A DNA stretch of 6,138 bases, from the NCBI GenBank assembly GCA_029858845.1, contig JAOUEG010000115.1, positions 1 through 6,138 on the forward strand, written 5' to 3'. The stretch is from Chloroflexota bacterium. GTDB lineage: Bacteria > Chloroflexota > Limnocylindria > Limnocylindrales > CSP1-4. Below are positions 1 to 4,547 of this stretch, one piece after another. The notes beneath the pieces were generated by a model. That model made no database searches and was not told the DNA's origin. It was given only the letters and a program-made list of their open reading frames with translations. Positions within the stretch are counted from its first letter, which is position 1; each line of letters opens with the position of its first letter. The translations under genes and the position numbers were made by a program.

Positions 1-12
1 GAACGCGGCCGA

Positions 13-18
13 TATGAT
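13..18 (+). promoter_or_regulatory. Candidate -10 element of a leaderless ASCH mRNA
   Basis: TATGAT matches five of six bases of the TATAAT consensus. Six bases separate it from the ATG at 25, so the usual +1 position falls exactly on the A of the start codon. No purine-rich Shine-Dalgarno is present between. The -35 region lies outside the window and cannot be checked. Confidence 0.5.
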
Positions 19-24
19 GCTGCC

Positions 25-519
25 ATGGCGGCTGCCGATGCAGACGACGTCGTAGCGAACCTGCCGAAAGCGCAGTTCGCCTTCCCGGGGCCATTGCGCG
101 AGCGGCTGATCGCCCTGGTCCTCGCCGGGACCAAGACCGCGACCGCCGGGCTCGTGGCCGATTACATCGCCGACGGCGACGTCATACCGCGCCCCGGGGA
201 TCGCGAGGTCGTCATCGATTCAGGAGGCCGCTCGGTCGCGATCATCGAGACGACGCGCTGCGAGATCACCACGATCTCGAAGGTGACGGACGCGTTCGCA
301 CGGGACGAGGGTGAGGGCTACGCGGACGCGACCGACTGGAGGCGTTCGCATGAGCGCTTCTGGGGGTCGTACATCGACGACATCCGCAACGCGCTCGGCG
401 ACCCGGCGTTCCAGTTGCAGGATTCGACGCCGGTCGTCTGCCAGTGGATCCGGGTGGTGCGGCGCCTGGACCAGGGCCGGTCGCCGACGGGCGGAAGCGA
501 GCCCGACGCGACCGGCTGA
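25..519 (+). CDS. ASCH-domain protein, YhfF/YqfB type
   Basis: A 164-residue cytosolic protein with an ASCH fold (PUA-like beta barrel). Visible blocks are FPGPLRERL (20-28), GTKTAT (35-40), a GD dipeptide (58-59), a strand ending IIETT (73-77), FARDEGEGY (91-99), WRRSHERFW (105-113) and a final strand VVCQWIRVV (137-145). Aligned by motif to E. coli YqfB, an N4-acetylcytidine amidohydrolase with catalytic Lys21/Thr24/Glu74, the equivalents are K37, T40 and E95, all present. Related ASCH proteins have also been described as RNases or RNA binders, so the substrate is open: a modified nucleoside or RNA is inferred only. The ATG at 25 fits family N-termini and has a TATGAT hexamer 6 nt upstream but no Shine-Dalgarno. 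The frame has no stop back to base 1, so a start outside the window is not excluded. It stands alone and is convergent with the exporter operon. The tail after residue 146 is low-complexity. Confidence 0.85.
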   Translation: MAAADADDVVANLPKAQFAFPGPLRERLIALVLAGTKTATAGLVADYIADGDVIPRPGDREVVIDSGGRSVAIIETTRCEITTISKVTDAFARDEGEGYADATDWRRSHERFWGSYIDDIRNALGDPAFQLQDSTPVVCQWIRVVRRLDQGRSPTGGSEPDATG

Positions 520-567
520 CGCCCCCTAGGGGAGTTGGCGGGAACGGGTGCCCCTGCTGCCCTGCCC
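520..567. terminator. Convergent intergenic region, weak terminator candidate
   Basis: This 48-bp gap separates the stop codons of the ASCH gene and the ABC permease. It holds the dyad CCCCTAGGGG (523-532) and an alternative pairing of CGCC (520-523) with GGCG (537-540). Neither is followed by a T-run on either strand. A bidirectional terminator is expected here from gene orientation, but the sequence support is weak. Confidence 0.25.
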
Positions 568-1371
568 TCAGGCTGGAGCGGCGAGATCGCGCTGCGGGAA
601 GACGACCAGGGCATACGCGATCGCGACACCGGTGACGCCGATCAGGACCACCATGTCGCCCGGGTTGGCGAACCCGGAGAGCCCGGCGCGAGCGTCCAGA
701 TAGTGGAACAGGGAGTACGGCTGCAGGAAGGCCGCGGCCGGCCACAGCTCCGCGATGACGTCGAGGAAGTACGACACCAGAACGATCGCGAGCGAGGTGC
801 CGATGGCCGGGGTGAGTCGGTCGAATGAGACAGACGCCCCCAGGGAGATGGCCCCGAAGGCGCAGAACAGCAGCGTGGCGTTGAGCCAGACGACCGGCAG
901 GTTCGCGGGCCCGAGTTCGGCAAGGCGACCGACCACGGCGGATCCGGCCAGGGCGCCGAGCGTCAGGGCCCCCATGGTGACCGCCGCGAACAGCATGCTG
1001 GCCGCGAGTGCGGTCGCATAGACCCGACGACGGGATACCGGGCGGGCAAGCAGGACCTCCAATGTCCCGCGCTCGCGCTCACCGGCGATCGCGGCCGCGG
1101 CGAATCCCACCGAGAAGACGAGGGCAAGCCCGACGGCGATCGGGTGGACGAATCCGAGCGCGACGGAACCCGCAAGGCTGAAGATGTCGCCCCCGCCGAA
1201 TCGGGCGAACTGGCTCGGGATGATGCCACTGTCAATGAGTGCCTGGAACTGCGCTCCGAACGCATCGAAGACGATCGGGAGCAAGGCGCCCCAGGCAGCG
1301 AGGGCGATCGCGACGATCGCGAGTCGCCATCGATTGGCCCGCCAGACGTGCGTGAAATAGGCCCGGTTCAC
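568..1371 (-). CDS. ABC-2 type transporter permease subunit
   Basis: A 267-residue integral membrane protein, translocation subunit of an ABC exporter. Hydrophobic stretches suggest six membrane spans, roughly residues 17-35, 67-96, 117-145, 158-183, 188-207 and 239-259. Between spans 2 and 3 is the cytoplasmic block GERERGTLEVLLARPVSRRR (98-116 region), the GTLE/LL-A-P-S-R coupling motif typical of ABC-2 permeases that contacts the ATPase. The start is GTG at 1371, which overlaps the ATPase stop as GTGA. The same frame stays open upstream to 1680, but that stretch is antisense-frame sequence inside the ATPase gene and has no family match. Overlap implies translational coupling and fixed stoichiometry with the ATPase. 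With one permease gene the transporter would be a homodimer of this subunit plus two ATPases. The cargo cannot be told; drug, lipid or peptide export and sodium extrusion are all known for the family. Confidence 0.9.
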   Translation of the reverse strand: MNRAYFTHVWRANRWRLAIVAIALAAWGALLPIVFDAFGAQFQALIDSGIIPSQFARFGGGDIFSLAGSVALGFVHPIAVGLALVFSVGFAAAAIAGERERGTLEVLLARPVSRRRVYATALAASMLFAAVTMGALTLGALAGSAVVGRLAELGPANLPVVWLNATLLFCAFGAISLGASVSFDRLTPAIGTSLAIVLVSYFLDVIAELWPAAAFLQPYSLFHYLDARAGLSGFANPGDMVVLIGVTGVAIAYALVVFPQRDLAAPA

Positions 1372-2333
1372 GCAGCCGAACCCGCGTCCGCGTCCTCGTA
1401 GAACTCCAGGAAGGCCTCCTCGAGGCGGGACGGCTCGATGGTGAGGTCGCGCACGTCGTAGTCGCGGAGCGCGGCCAGGAACGGACCCACGTCGCCCTCG
1501 AGTCGACAGGTGACCAGGTTGCCGTCGACGTGGACGTCGCTGACCCCCGGCACCGCATGGAGGATCGGCACCGCACCGGTCACGCGAAGCTCCACGTTGC
1601 GCTTGCGGCGCGCGATGAGTGCGGCAACATCCTCGAGCGCGACAAGGCGCCCGTGGCGGACGATCGCGACTCGGTCGCAAACGCGCTCAACCTCGGACAG
1701 GACGTGCGACGAGAAGAAGATCGTGCGCCCGGAGGCACGCAGATCGTCCAGGATCCCGTAGAAGGATCGCTGCATCAGCGGATCAAGGCCCTCCGAGGGT
1801 TCGTCGAGGATGGCCAACTCCGGGTCGTGCTGGAGGGCCTGGACGATCCCCAGCTTCTGACGCATCCCGCGTGAGTACTCCCGGACCGGCCGCTTGAGGG
1901 TCGCCGCGTCGAGCTCCAGCCTGTCCAGCAGATCGCTCCGTAGCAGCGACGGGCGGCCGGAGAGCGCGGCGAGCTCGTCCAGCAGGCGCTCGCCGCTCAG
2001 GCCGTCCCAGAAGGCGATCCCGCCCGGAAGGTACCCGATGCGACGGCGGATCTCCACCGAGGCACCGTCGATCGGGTGGCCGAGGACCGTCGCACTTCCC
2101 GCGGTCGGATGAAGGAACCCGAGAAGCAGACGGATCGCCGTTGATTTGCCGGCGCCGTTGGGGCCCAGGAACCCGAAGATCTCACCCTCGCGGACCTCGA
2201 TCGATAGATCGTCGAGCGCGGGCGCCGCGGCGACCCCATCCGGGCCGACACCGTACCCGCCGCTGCCCCTGCGAAGGGATGGCAGCGCCGTTCCATAGCG
2301 CTTGGTCAGGCCCGAGGTCGCGATCGCCGGCAC
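1368..2333 (-). CDS. ABC-2 type transporter ATP-binding protein
   Basis: A 321-residue cytoplasmic ATPase. Seen in order: A-loop Y13 in LTKRYG, Walker A GPNGAGKST (57-65), Q-loop region IGYLPGG (99-105) with Gly where many relatives have Gln, signature YSRGMRQ (153-159) in place of LSGGQ, Walker B LAILDEP (173-179) with catalytic E178, D-loop GLDP (182-185) and H-loop H210. Residues from about 230 form the C-terminal domain common in ABC-2 ATPases (DUF4162-like), ending SRLEEAFLEFYED. The GTG at 2333 is chosen because the protein then begins PAIATSGLTKRYG, as family members do. The frame runs on to 2600, but that would run through the ridA promoter region and add unlike sequence. Odd: about 20 Gly/Ala-rich residues (15-38) lie between the A-loop and the first core strand, where relatives have only a few. 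It is the first gene of the exporter operon. Confidence 0.92.
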   Translation of the reverse strand: MPAIATSGLTKRYGTALPSLRRGSGGYGVGPDGVAAAPALDDLSIEVREGEIFGFLGPNGAGKSTAIRLLLGFLHPTAGSATVLGHPIDGASVEIRRRIGYLPGGIAFWDGLSGERLLDELAALSGRPSLLRSDLLDRLELDAATLKRPVREYSRGMRQKLGIVQALQHDPELAILDEPSEGLDPLMQRSFYGILDDLRASGRTIFFSSHVLSEVERVCDRVAIVRHGRLVALEDVAALIARRKRNVELRVTGAVPILHAVPGVSDVHVDGNLVTCRLEGDVGPFLAALRDYDVRDLTIEPSRLEEAFLEFYEDADAGSAA

Positions 2334-2340
2334 GCCCAGA

Positions 2341-2350
2341 AGAGTACCCT
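2341..2350. promoter_or_regulatory. Overlapping divergent -10-like hexamers
   Basis: The 10-mer AGAGTACCCT reads TACTCT on the minus strand (2346 to 2341), seven bases before the GTG of the ATPase gene, and TACCCT on the plus strand (2345 to 2350), pointing to ridA. The minus-strand hexamer would give a leaderless or nearly leaderless ATPase mRNA. The plus-strand hexamer would give ridA a leader of about 70 nt. No convincing -35 element was found for either, so this is a positional argument only. Confidence 0.3.
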
Positions 2351-2413
2351 CGGGAGGTTCCCGGACGCGGGCGGCCGCCGAGCGGCCGTGACGCAGCGTG
2401 GACTCCGACTCCC

Positions 2414-2420
2414 AAGGAGG
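2414..2420 (+). promoter_or_regulatory. Shine-Dalgarno of the RidA gene
   Basis: AAGGAGG is a near-perfect anti-16S match, seven bases before the ATG at 2428. It decides that start over an in-frame ATG at 2398, which would add ten residues outside the family domain. Confidence 0.85.
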
Positions 2421-2427
2421 TGCCCCC

Positions 2428-2808
2428 ATGCCCAGGTCTGTCCCCGCCGTTCCAGGCCTCGAAACCGGCGACCGCCCCTTCTCCCCGATCGTCGAGGCGA
2501 ACGGGTTCGTCTTCCTGGCCGGCCAGGTCGGCGAGGTCCCGGGCCGGGCCGGCGCCGTGCCCGGTGGCATCGCGGCCGAGACGCGCGCGATGCTGGACAA
2601 CGTCGGACGCCTGCTGCGGGCCGTCGGCCTCGACTACTCCGACGTCGTGAAGTGCACCGTCTACCTTCGCGACTTCGAGGATTTCGCAGCGATGAACGCT
2701 GTCTACCGCGAGTACTTCCCGAGCGAACCGCCGACCCGTGCGACCGTGGGCGTCACCGCCCTGGCTGACGACTTCACGGTCGAGATCGAGGTGGTCGCGG
2801 CGCGCTGA
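2428..2808 (+). CDS. RidA-family reactive intermediate deaminase (YjgF/YER057c/UK114)
   Basis: A 126-residue cytosolic protein of normal family length. RidA enzymes are homotrimers that hydrolyse reactive enamine/imine intermediates, such as 2-aminoacrylate released by PLP enzymes, to keto acids and ammonia. Visible are the early strand FVFLAGQVG (28-36), the helix ETRAMLDNVGRLL (51-63), VVKCTVYLRDFEDFAAMN (73-90), YREYFP (93-98) and the signature PPTRATVGV (101-109), with R104 matching the carboxylate-binding Arg105 of E. coli RidA. VEIEVVA (118-124) follows; one of its two Glu residues should match the catalytic Glu120 region. The active site therefore looks intact, which argues for the deaminase branch over the non-catalytic Rid branches lacking this Arg. 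The exact Rid subgroup is undecided. It is monocistronic, divergent from the exporter and convergent with the SLT-like gene. Confidence 0.93.
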   Translation: MPRSVPAVPGLETGDRPFSPIVEANGFVFLAGQVGEVPGRAGAVPGGIAAETRAMLDNVGRLLRAVGLDYSDVVKCTVYLRDFEDFAAMNAVYREYFPSEPPTRATVGVTALADDFTVEIEVVAAR

Positions 2809-2859
2809 CCCGACCTCCGGAGACCGCGCGGGATTCCGCCGTTCCCAGGTCGCCGGGTC
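2807..2859. terminator. Bidirectional terminator-like stem between ridA and the SLT-like gene
   Basis: The gap between two convergent stop codons holds a compound inverted repeat. GACCCG (2807-2812) pairs with CGGGTC (2854-2859) and ACCT (2813-2816) pairs with AGGT (2847-2850), leaving a three-base bulge. A small inner hairpin GCGG-GATT-CCGC sits at 2828-2839. The outer stem includes two bases of the ridA stop codon. There is no T-run, so an intrinsic terminator of the classical kind is not shown. The location suits a shared 3'-end structure. Confidence 0.4.
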
Positions 2860-2865
2860 GAGCGA

Positions 2866-3702
2866 TCAGGGAGTGACGACGAACTCGTCGATCGCGACCA
2901 TCGGATGGCCGGCCGTCCCCACGACCTCGATCCGGATCGTGTGCGATCCACCGTCCTTGAAGGTCGCCTTGAAGGCCGCGAGTCGGGCCTTGAAGCCACT
3001 GCGATGGAGGTTCACCGTCTTCACGTAGGTCCCGTCCACGCTGACCCTGGCCTTGCCGCGGGTCGAGCCGGCCGGTCCGTACCACACGACCCGGTGACCC
3101 GTGAAGGTGAACGTGGCCGCGGCGCCGGCCTTGGTGGCATAGCGGACCTTGCGGCCGGCATAGGCCGCGTGCGACGCGGTCTTCCAGGTGCCCTCATAGG
3201 CGACGGCGGCGCTGCGCTCGCTGTAGTGCTTCGCCGTGGACGCGACATTGTCGACGCCTCCGCGCTTGGCATACAGCGCCATGACCTTGTTGACATACCG
3301 ACGTGCGTACGGGGACCAGCCGCCTGTCCGCTTCGAGCCGGTCAGCCACCAGTAGGCGACCCGTCTCCAGGTCCCGAGGGATCGATACAGGGAGGTGAAC
3401 TTTCCGGCCGCGACGGTCTCCTGGTTGCGCGGGGTCTGCCGGGCGTTGCGATCCCCGAGATACGCCTGCGCCCATGCCGGCCAGTTCGACGGCATGATCT
3501 GGTACTTGCCGTAGGCGCCGGACGTCCGATTCCTCGCTCGATAATTGCCGCCCGATTCGACCTTGCCGACGGCATACATGAATGCGGAGAGTCCGGGCGG
3601 TGCCTTGGCCGCGATCGCTGCAGGGCCGGCGAGGGACAGGATGAGGACCGTCGACAGGATCGCGACGACGACCGCGCTGCGGCGGCCACCCGGTACTCGC
3701 AA
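2866..3702 (-). CDS. Secreted lysozyme-like/SLT transglycosylase with C-terminal beta-rich module
   Basis: A 278-residue exported protein predicted to cleave peptidoglycan. Residues 1-32 are a signal peptide: basic GRR, hydrophobic AVVVAILSTVLILSLAG, then an AxA-type site near 30-34. Residues about 38-145 form a lysozyme-fold SLT domain: YAVGKVESGGNY (43-54) with E49 as likely catalytic acid, SGAYGKYQIMPSNW (61-74), a helix with RNQETVAAGKF (92-102) and RRVAYWWLTG (113-122). Residues about 155-278 form a beta-rich module (TFTFTGHRVVWYG at 197-209, ARVSVDGTYVKTVNL at 218-232, HTIRIEVVG at 254-262, final VAIDEFVV), which resembles C-terminal modules on extracellular enzymes and may bind glycan; that role is inferred. 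The start is TTG at 3702, chosen because the frame gives a full signal peptide and AGGAAGGAG lies five bases upstream. Phage-type endolysin is less likely, as no phage genes are near. Confidence 0.82.
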   Translation of the reverse strand: MRVPGGRRSAVVVAILSTVLILSLAGPAAIAAKAPPGLSAFMYAVGKVESGGNYRARNRTSGAYGKYQIMPSNWPAWAQAYLGDRNARQTPRNQETVAAGKFTSLYRSLGTWRRVAYWWLTGSKRTGGWSPYARRYVNKVMALYAKRGGVDNVASTAKHYSERSAAVAYEGTWKTASHAAYAGRKVRYATKAGAAATFTFTGHRVVWYGPAGSTRGKARVSVDGTYVKTVNLHRSGFKARLAAFKATFKDGGSHTIRIEVVGTAGHPMVAIDEFVVTP

Positions 3703-3707
3703 TGGTG

Positions 3708-3716
3708 CTCCTTCCT
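3708..3716 (-). promoter_or_regulatory. Shine-Dalgarno deciding a TTG start
   Basis: On the minus strand AGGAAGGAG is followed by the five bases CACCA and then TTG. This strong site supports the rare initiator for the SLT-like gene. No ATG or GTG in the correct frame lies at a suitable distance. Confidence 0.8.
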
Positions 3717-3726
3717 ACGGGATCGA

Positions 3727-3763
3727 CGACGGTGAGCGCGTCGACCGTCGGCTCGATGCGAGC
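3727..3763 (-). other. Tandem hairpins in the leader of the SLT-like gene
   Basis: Two inverted repeats sit just upstream of the Shine-Dalgarno. CGACGGT (3727-3733) pairs with ACCGTCG (3744-3750) around a 10-base loop. GCTCG (3751-3755) pairs with CGAGC (3759-3763) around a three-base loop. Together they suggest a folded mRNA leader. I did not recognise a known riboswitch consensus. GC-rich sequence makes short dyads by chance, so function is not established. Confidence 0.35.
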
Positions 3764-3867
3764 GGGGCTACCGGCCGCGCGTAGGACGACTGGCTGCGTG
3801 CTCCGACCGCGTCTGCGAGGTTGTAGGCCCGTGCGACCTGCGTCGCCCGGCGCCTAGGGGAGGGCAT

Positions 3868-3896
3868 AGGATACGAGCCCACCCGGGGGTCGACAA
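3868..3896 (-). promoter_or_regulatory. Candidate sigma-A/sigma-70 type promoter for the SLT-like gene
   Basis: On the minus strand TTGTCG (3896-3891) and TATCCT (3873-3868) are separated by exactly 17 bases. Each hexamer matches four of six consensus bases. Transcription from about 3861 would give a leader of roughly 159 nt before the TTG start. The -35 hexamer overlaps the hairpin that follows the upstream hydrolase gene. Confidence 0.45.
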
Positions 3897-3901
3897 CCCC
3901 C
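3885..3901 (-). terminator. Hairpin downstream of the alpha/beta hydrolase gene
   Basis: The perfect inverted repeat GGGGGT (3885-3890)/ACCCCC (3896-3901) with loop CGACA begins nine bases after the hydrolase stop codon. The position suits a terminator, but the minus-strand sequence after it is CGGGTGGGC, with no T-run. The rest of the 208-bp gap (3703-3910) holds the SLT-like gene's promoter candidate and leader and no convincing gene. Confidence 0.4.
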
Positions 3902-3910
3902 TTCCCCGAA

Positions 3911-4435
3911 TCAGTCGCCGTGTCGCGCCAGGAAGGCCGCCGTGCGATCCAGCGCGTCGCCCAGGACGGACTTGAGCGTGTGGCCGACGCGCGGATAGGT
4001 GACGAGCTCGGCCGGGCCCCCGATCCTGGACACGGCCGAACGGAGGAGATCGATCCGGGCGAAGGGATCGGATCCACCTGACAACAGCAACGTCGGACAG
4101 GCGATGTCGGCCCAGTGCGCCGTCCTCGCCTCGGCCTTCTCTGGAGCTCCGGGGGGGTGGAGAGGGTAGCTGAAGAGCACGAGGGCGGCGTAGGCAGCGC
4201 CGGGCTCGGCGGCGGCGAGGCTCGCGATCCGTCCGCCGTAGGAATGGCCACCTACGACCACGTCGGGAGCGTTGGGGACCGCGAGATGGAAGGCCGGGAC
4301 GGCATCCTCCGCGCGACGCCTGGGAAGGTCGATGGCCCGCGCCTCGATGCCGCGTGCCCGCAGCCCGTCGACGAAGGGTCGCATGCTGGCGGCCGTCCCA
4401 CTGGCGCCGTGTCCCAGGTAGCAGCACAGTCCCAT
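3911..4435 (-). CDS. Small alpha/beta hydrolase (KANL3/Tex30-like or dienelactone-hydrolase-like)
   Basis: A 174-residue cytosolic protein with a complete alpha/beta hydrolase triad: nucleophile S65 in the elbow GGHSYGG (62-68), acid D123 in LLLSGGSDPF (116-125) and H152 in YPRVGHTL (147-154). GHGASG (8-13) after the first strand supplies the oxyanion region. It has no lid insertion and is shorter than typical esterases, resembling the compact KANL3/Tex30-type hydrolases, whose substrates are mostly unknown; an ester or thioester substrate is inferred. No signal peptide is present. The start is firmly fixed: an in-frame TAG (4447-4445) lies only three codons upstream of ATG 4435, with no other start codon between. 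There is no Shine-Dalgarno; instead TAGGCT ends six bases before the ATG. The gene is divergent from the SpoIID-like gene and upstream of, and co-oriented with, the SLT-like gene, from which 208 bp with its own promoter candidate separates it. Confidence 0.85.
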   Translation of the reverse strand: MGLCCYLGHGASGTAASMRPFVDGLRARGIEARAIDLPRRRAEDAVPAFHLAVPNAPDVVVGGHSYGGRIASLAAAEPGAAYAALVLFSYPLHPPGAPEKAEARTAHWADIACPTLLLSGGSDPFARIDLLRSAVSRIGGPAELVTYPRVGHTLKSVLGDALDRTAAFLARHGD

Positions 4436-4441
4436 GTCGCA

Positions 4442-4447
4442 AGCCTA
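4442..4447 (-). promoter_or_regulatory. Candidate -10 element of a leaderless hydrolase mRNA
   Basis: TAGGCT on the minus strand is followed by six bases and then the ATG, so +1 would coincide with the start codon. Because an in-frame stop overlaps this hexamer and no ribosome site lies in the gap, leaderless initiation is the simplest reading. No good -35 match was seen. Confidence 0.45.
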
Positions 4448-4455
4448 GCCGTCCC

Positions 4456-4472
4456 GTAGCCCTTTCGGCTAC
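4456..4472. other. Perfect 6-bp dyad between divergent genes
   Basis: GTAGCC (4456-4461) and GGCTAC (4467-4472) flank the five-base CTTTC. It lies in the 112-bp region between the hydrolase and SpoIID-like starts, just upstream of the hydrolase -10 candidate. It could be an operator half-site pair or chance. The rest of this intergenic region shows only a weak extended -10-like TGGTACCCC (4523-4531) for the SpoIID-like gene. Confidence 0.3.
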
Positions 4473-4547
4473 CGACGTGGTCCGTCCGGGGCATGGGCGT
4501 CGGCGCCTGCTCACGGCCAAGCTGGTACCCCGTCACATCGAGGGACC

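Noticed and set aside
1372..1680. Upstream extension of the permease frame
   Set aside because: It lies wholly inside the ATPase gene in another frame and lacks hydrophobic segments; the GTGA overlap gives a natural start.
2334..2600. N-terminal extension of the ABC ATPase to an ATG at 2600
   Set aside because: The added 89 residues are low-complexity, overlap the ridA coding region and have no counterpart in the family; the GTG at 2333 gives a normal N-terminus.
2905..3735. Long plus-strand ORF opposite the SLT-like gene
   Set aside because: It is an open shadow frame of GC-rich coding DNA: the minus strand encodes a signal peptide and recognisable catalytic motifs, while this frame shows none.
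525..3862. 10-mer CCTAGGGGAG occurring at 525-534 and again at 3853-3862, both intergenic
   Set aside because: Two copies of a GC-rich 10-mer in different contexts and without shared flanks are most likely coincidence.
3715..3867. A 50-codon minus-strand ORF (ATG at 3867, TAG overlapping the Shine-Dalgarno of the SLT-like gene) as a leader peptide
   Set aside because: The ATG directly abuts the -10 candidate, so the predicted transcript would begin after it. The product is Arg/Ser/Ala-rich, as random frames are in GC-rich DNA, and no ribosome site precedes it.
3703..3867. ydaO-type c-di-AMP riboswitch in the leader of the SLT-like gene
   Set aside because: Considered because such elements precede wall hydrolases, but I could not find the conserved core blocks by eye.
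3768..4520. Long minus-strand ORFs (250 and 178 residues) overlapping the alpha/beta hydrolase
   Set aside because: They are Arg/Pro-rich shadow frames; the frame with the Ser-Asp-His triad is the coding one.
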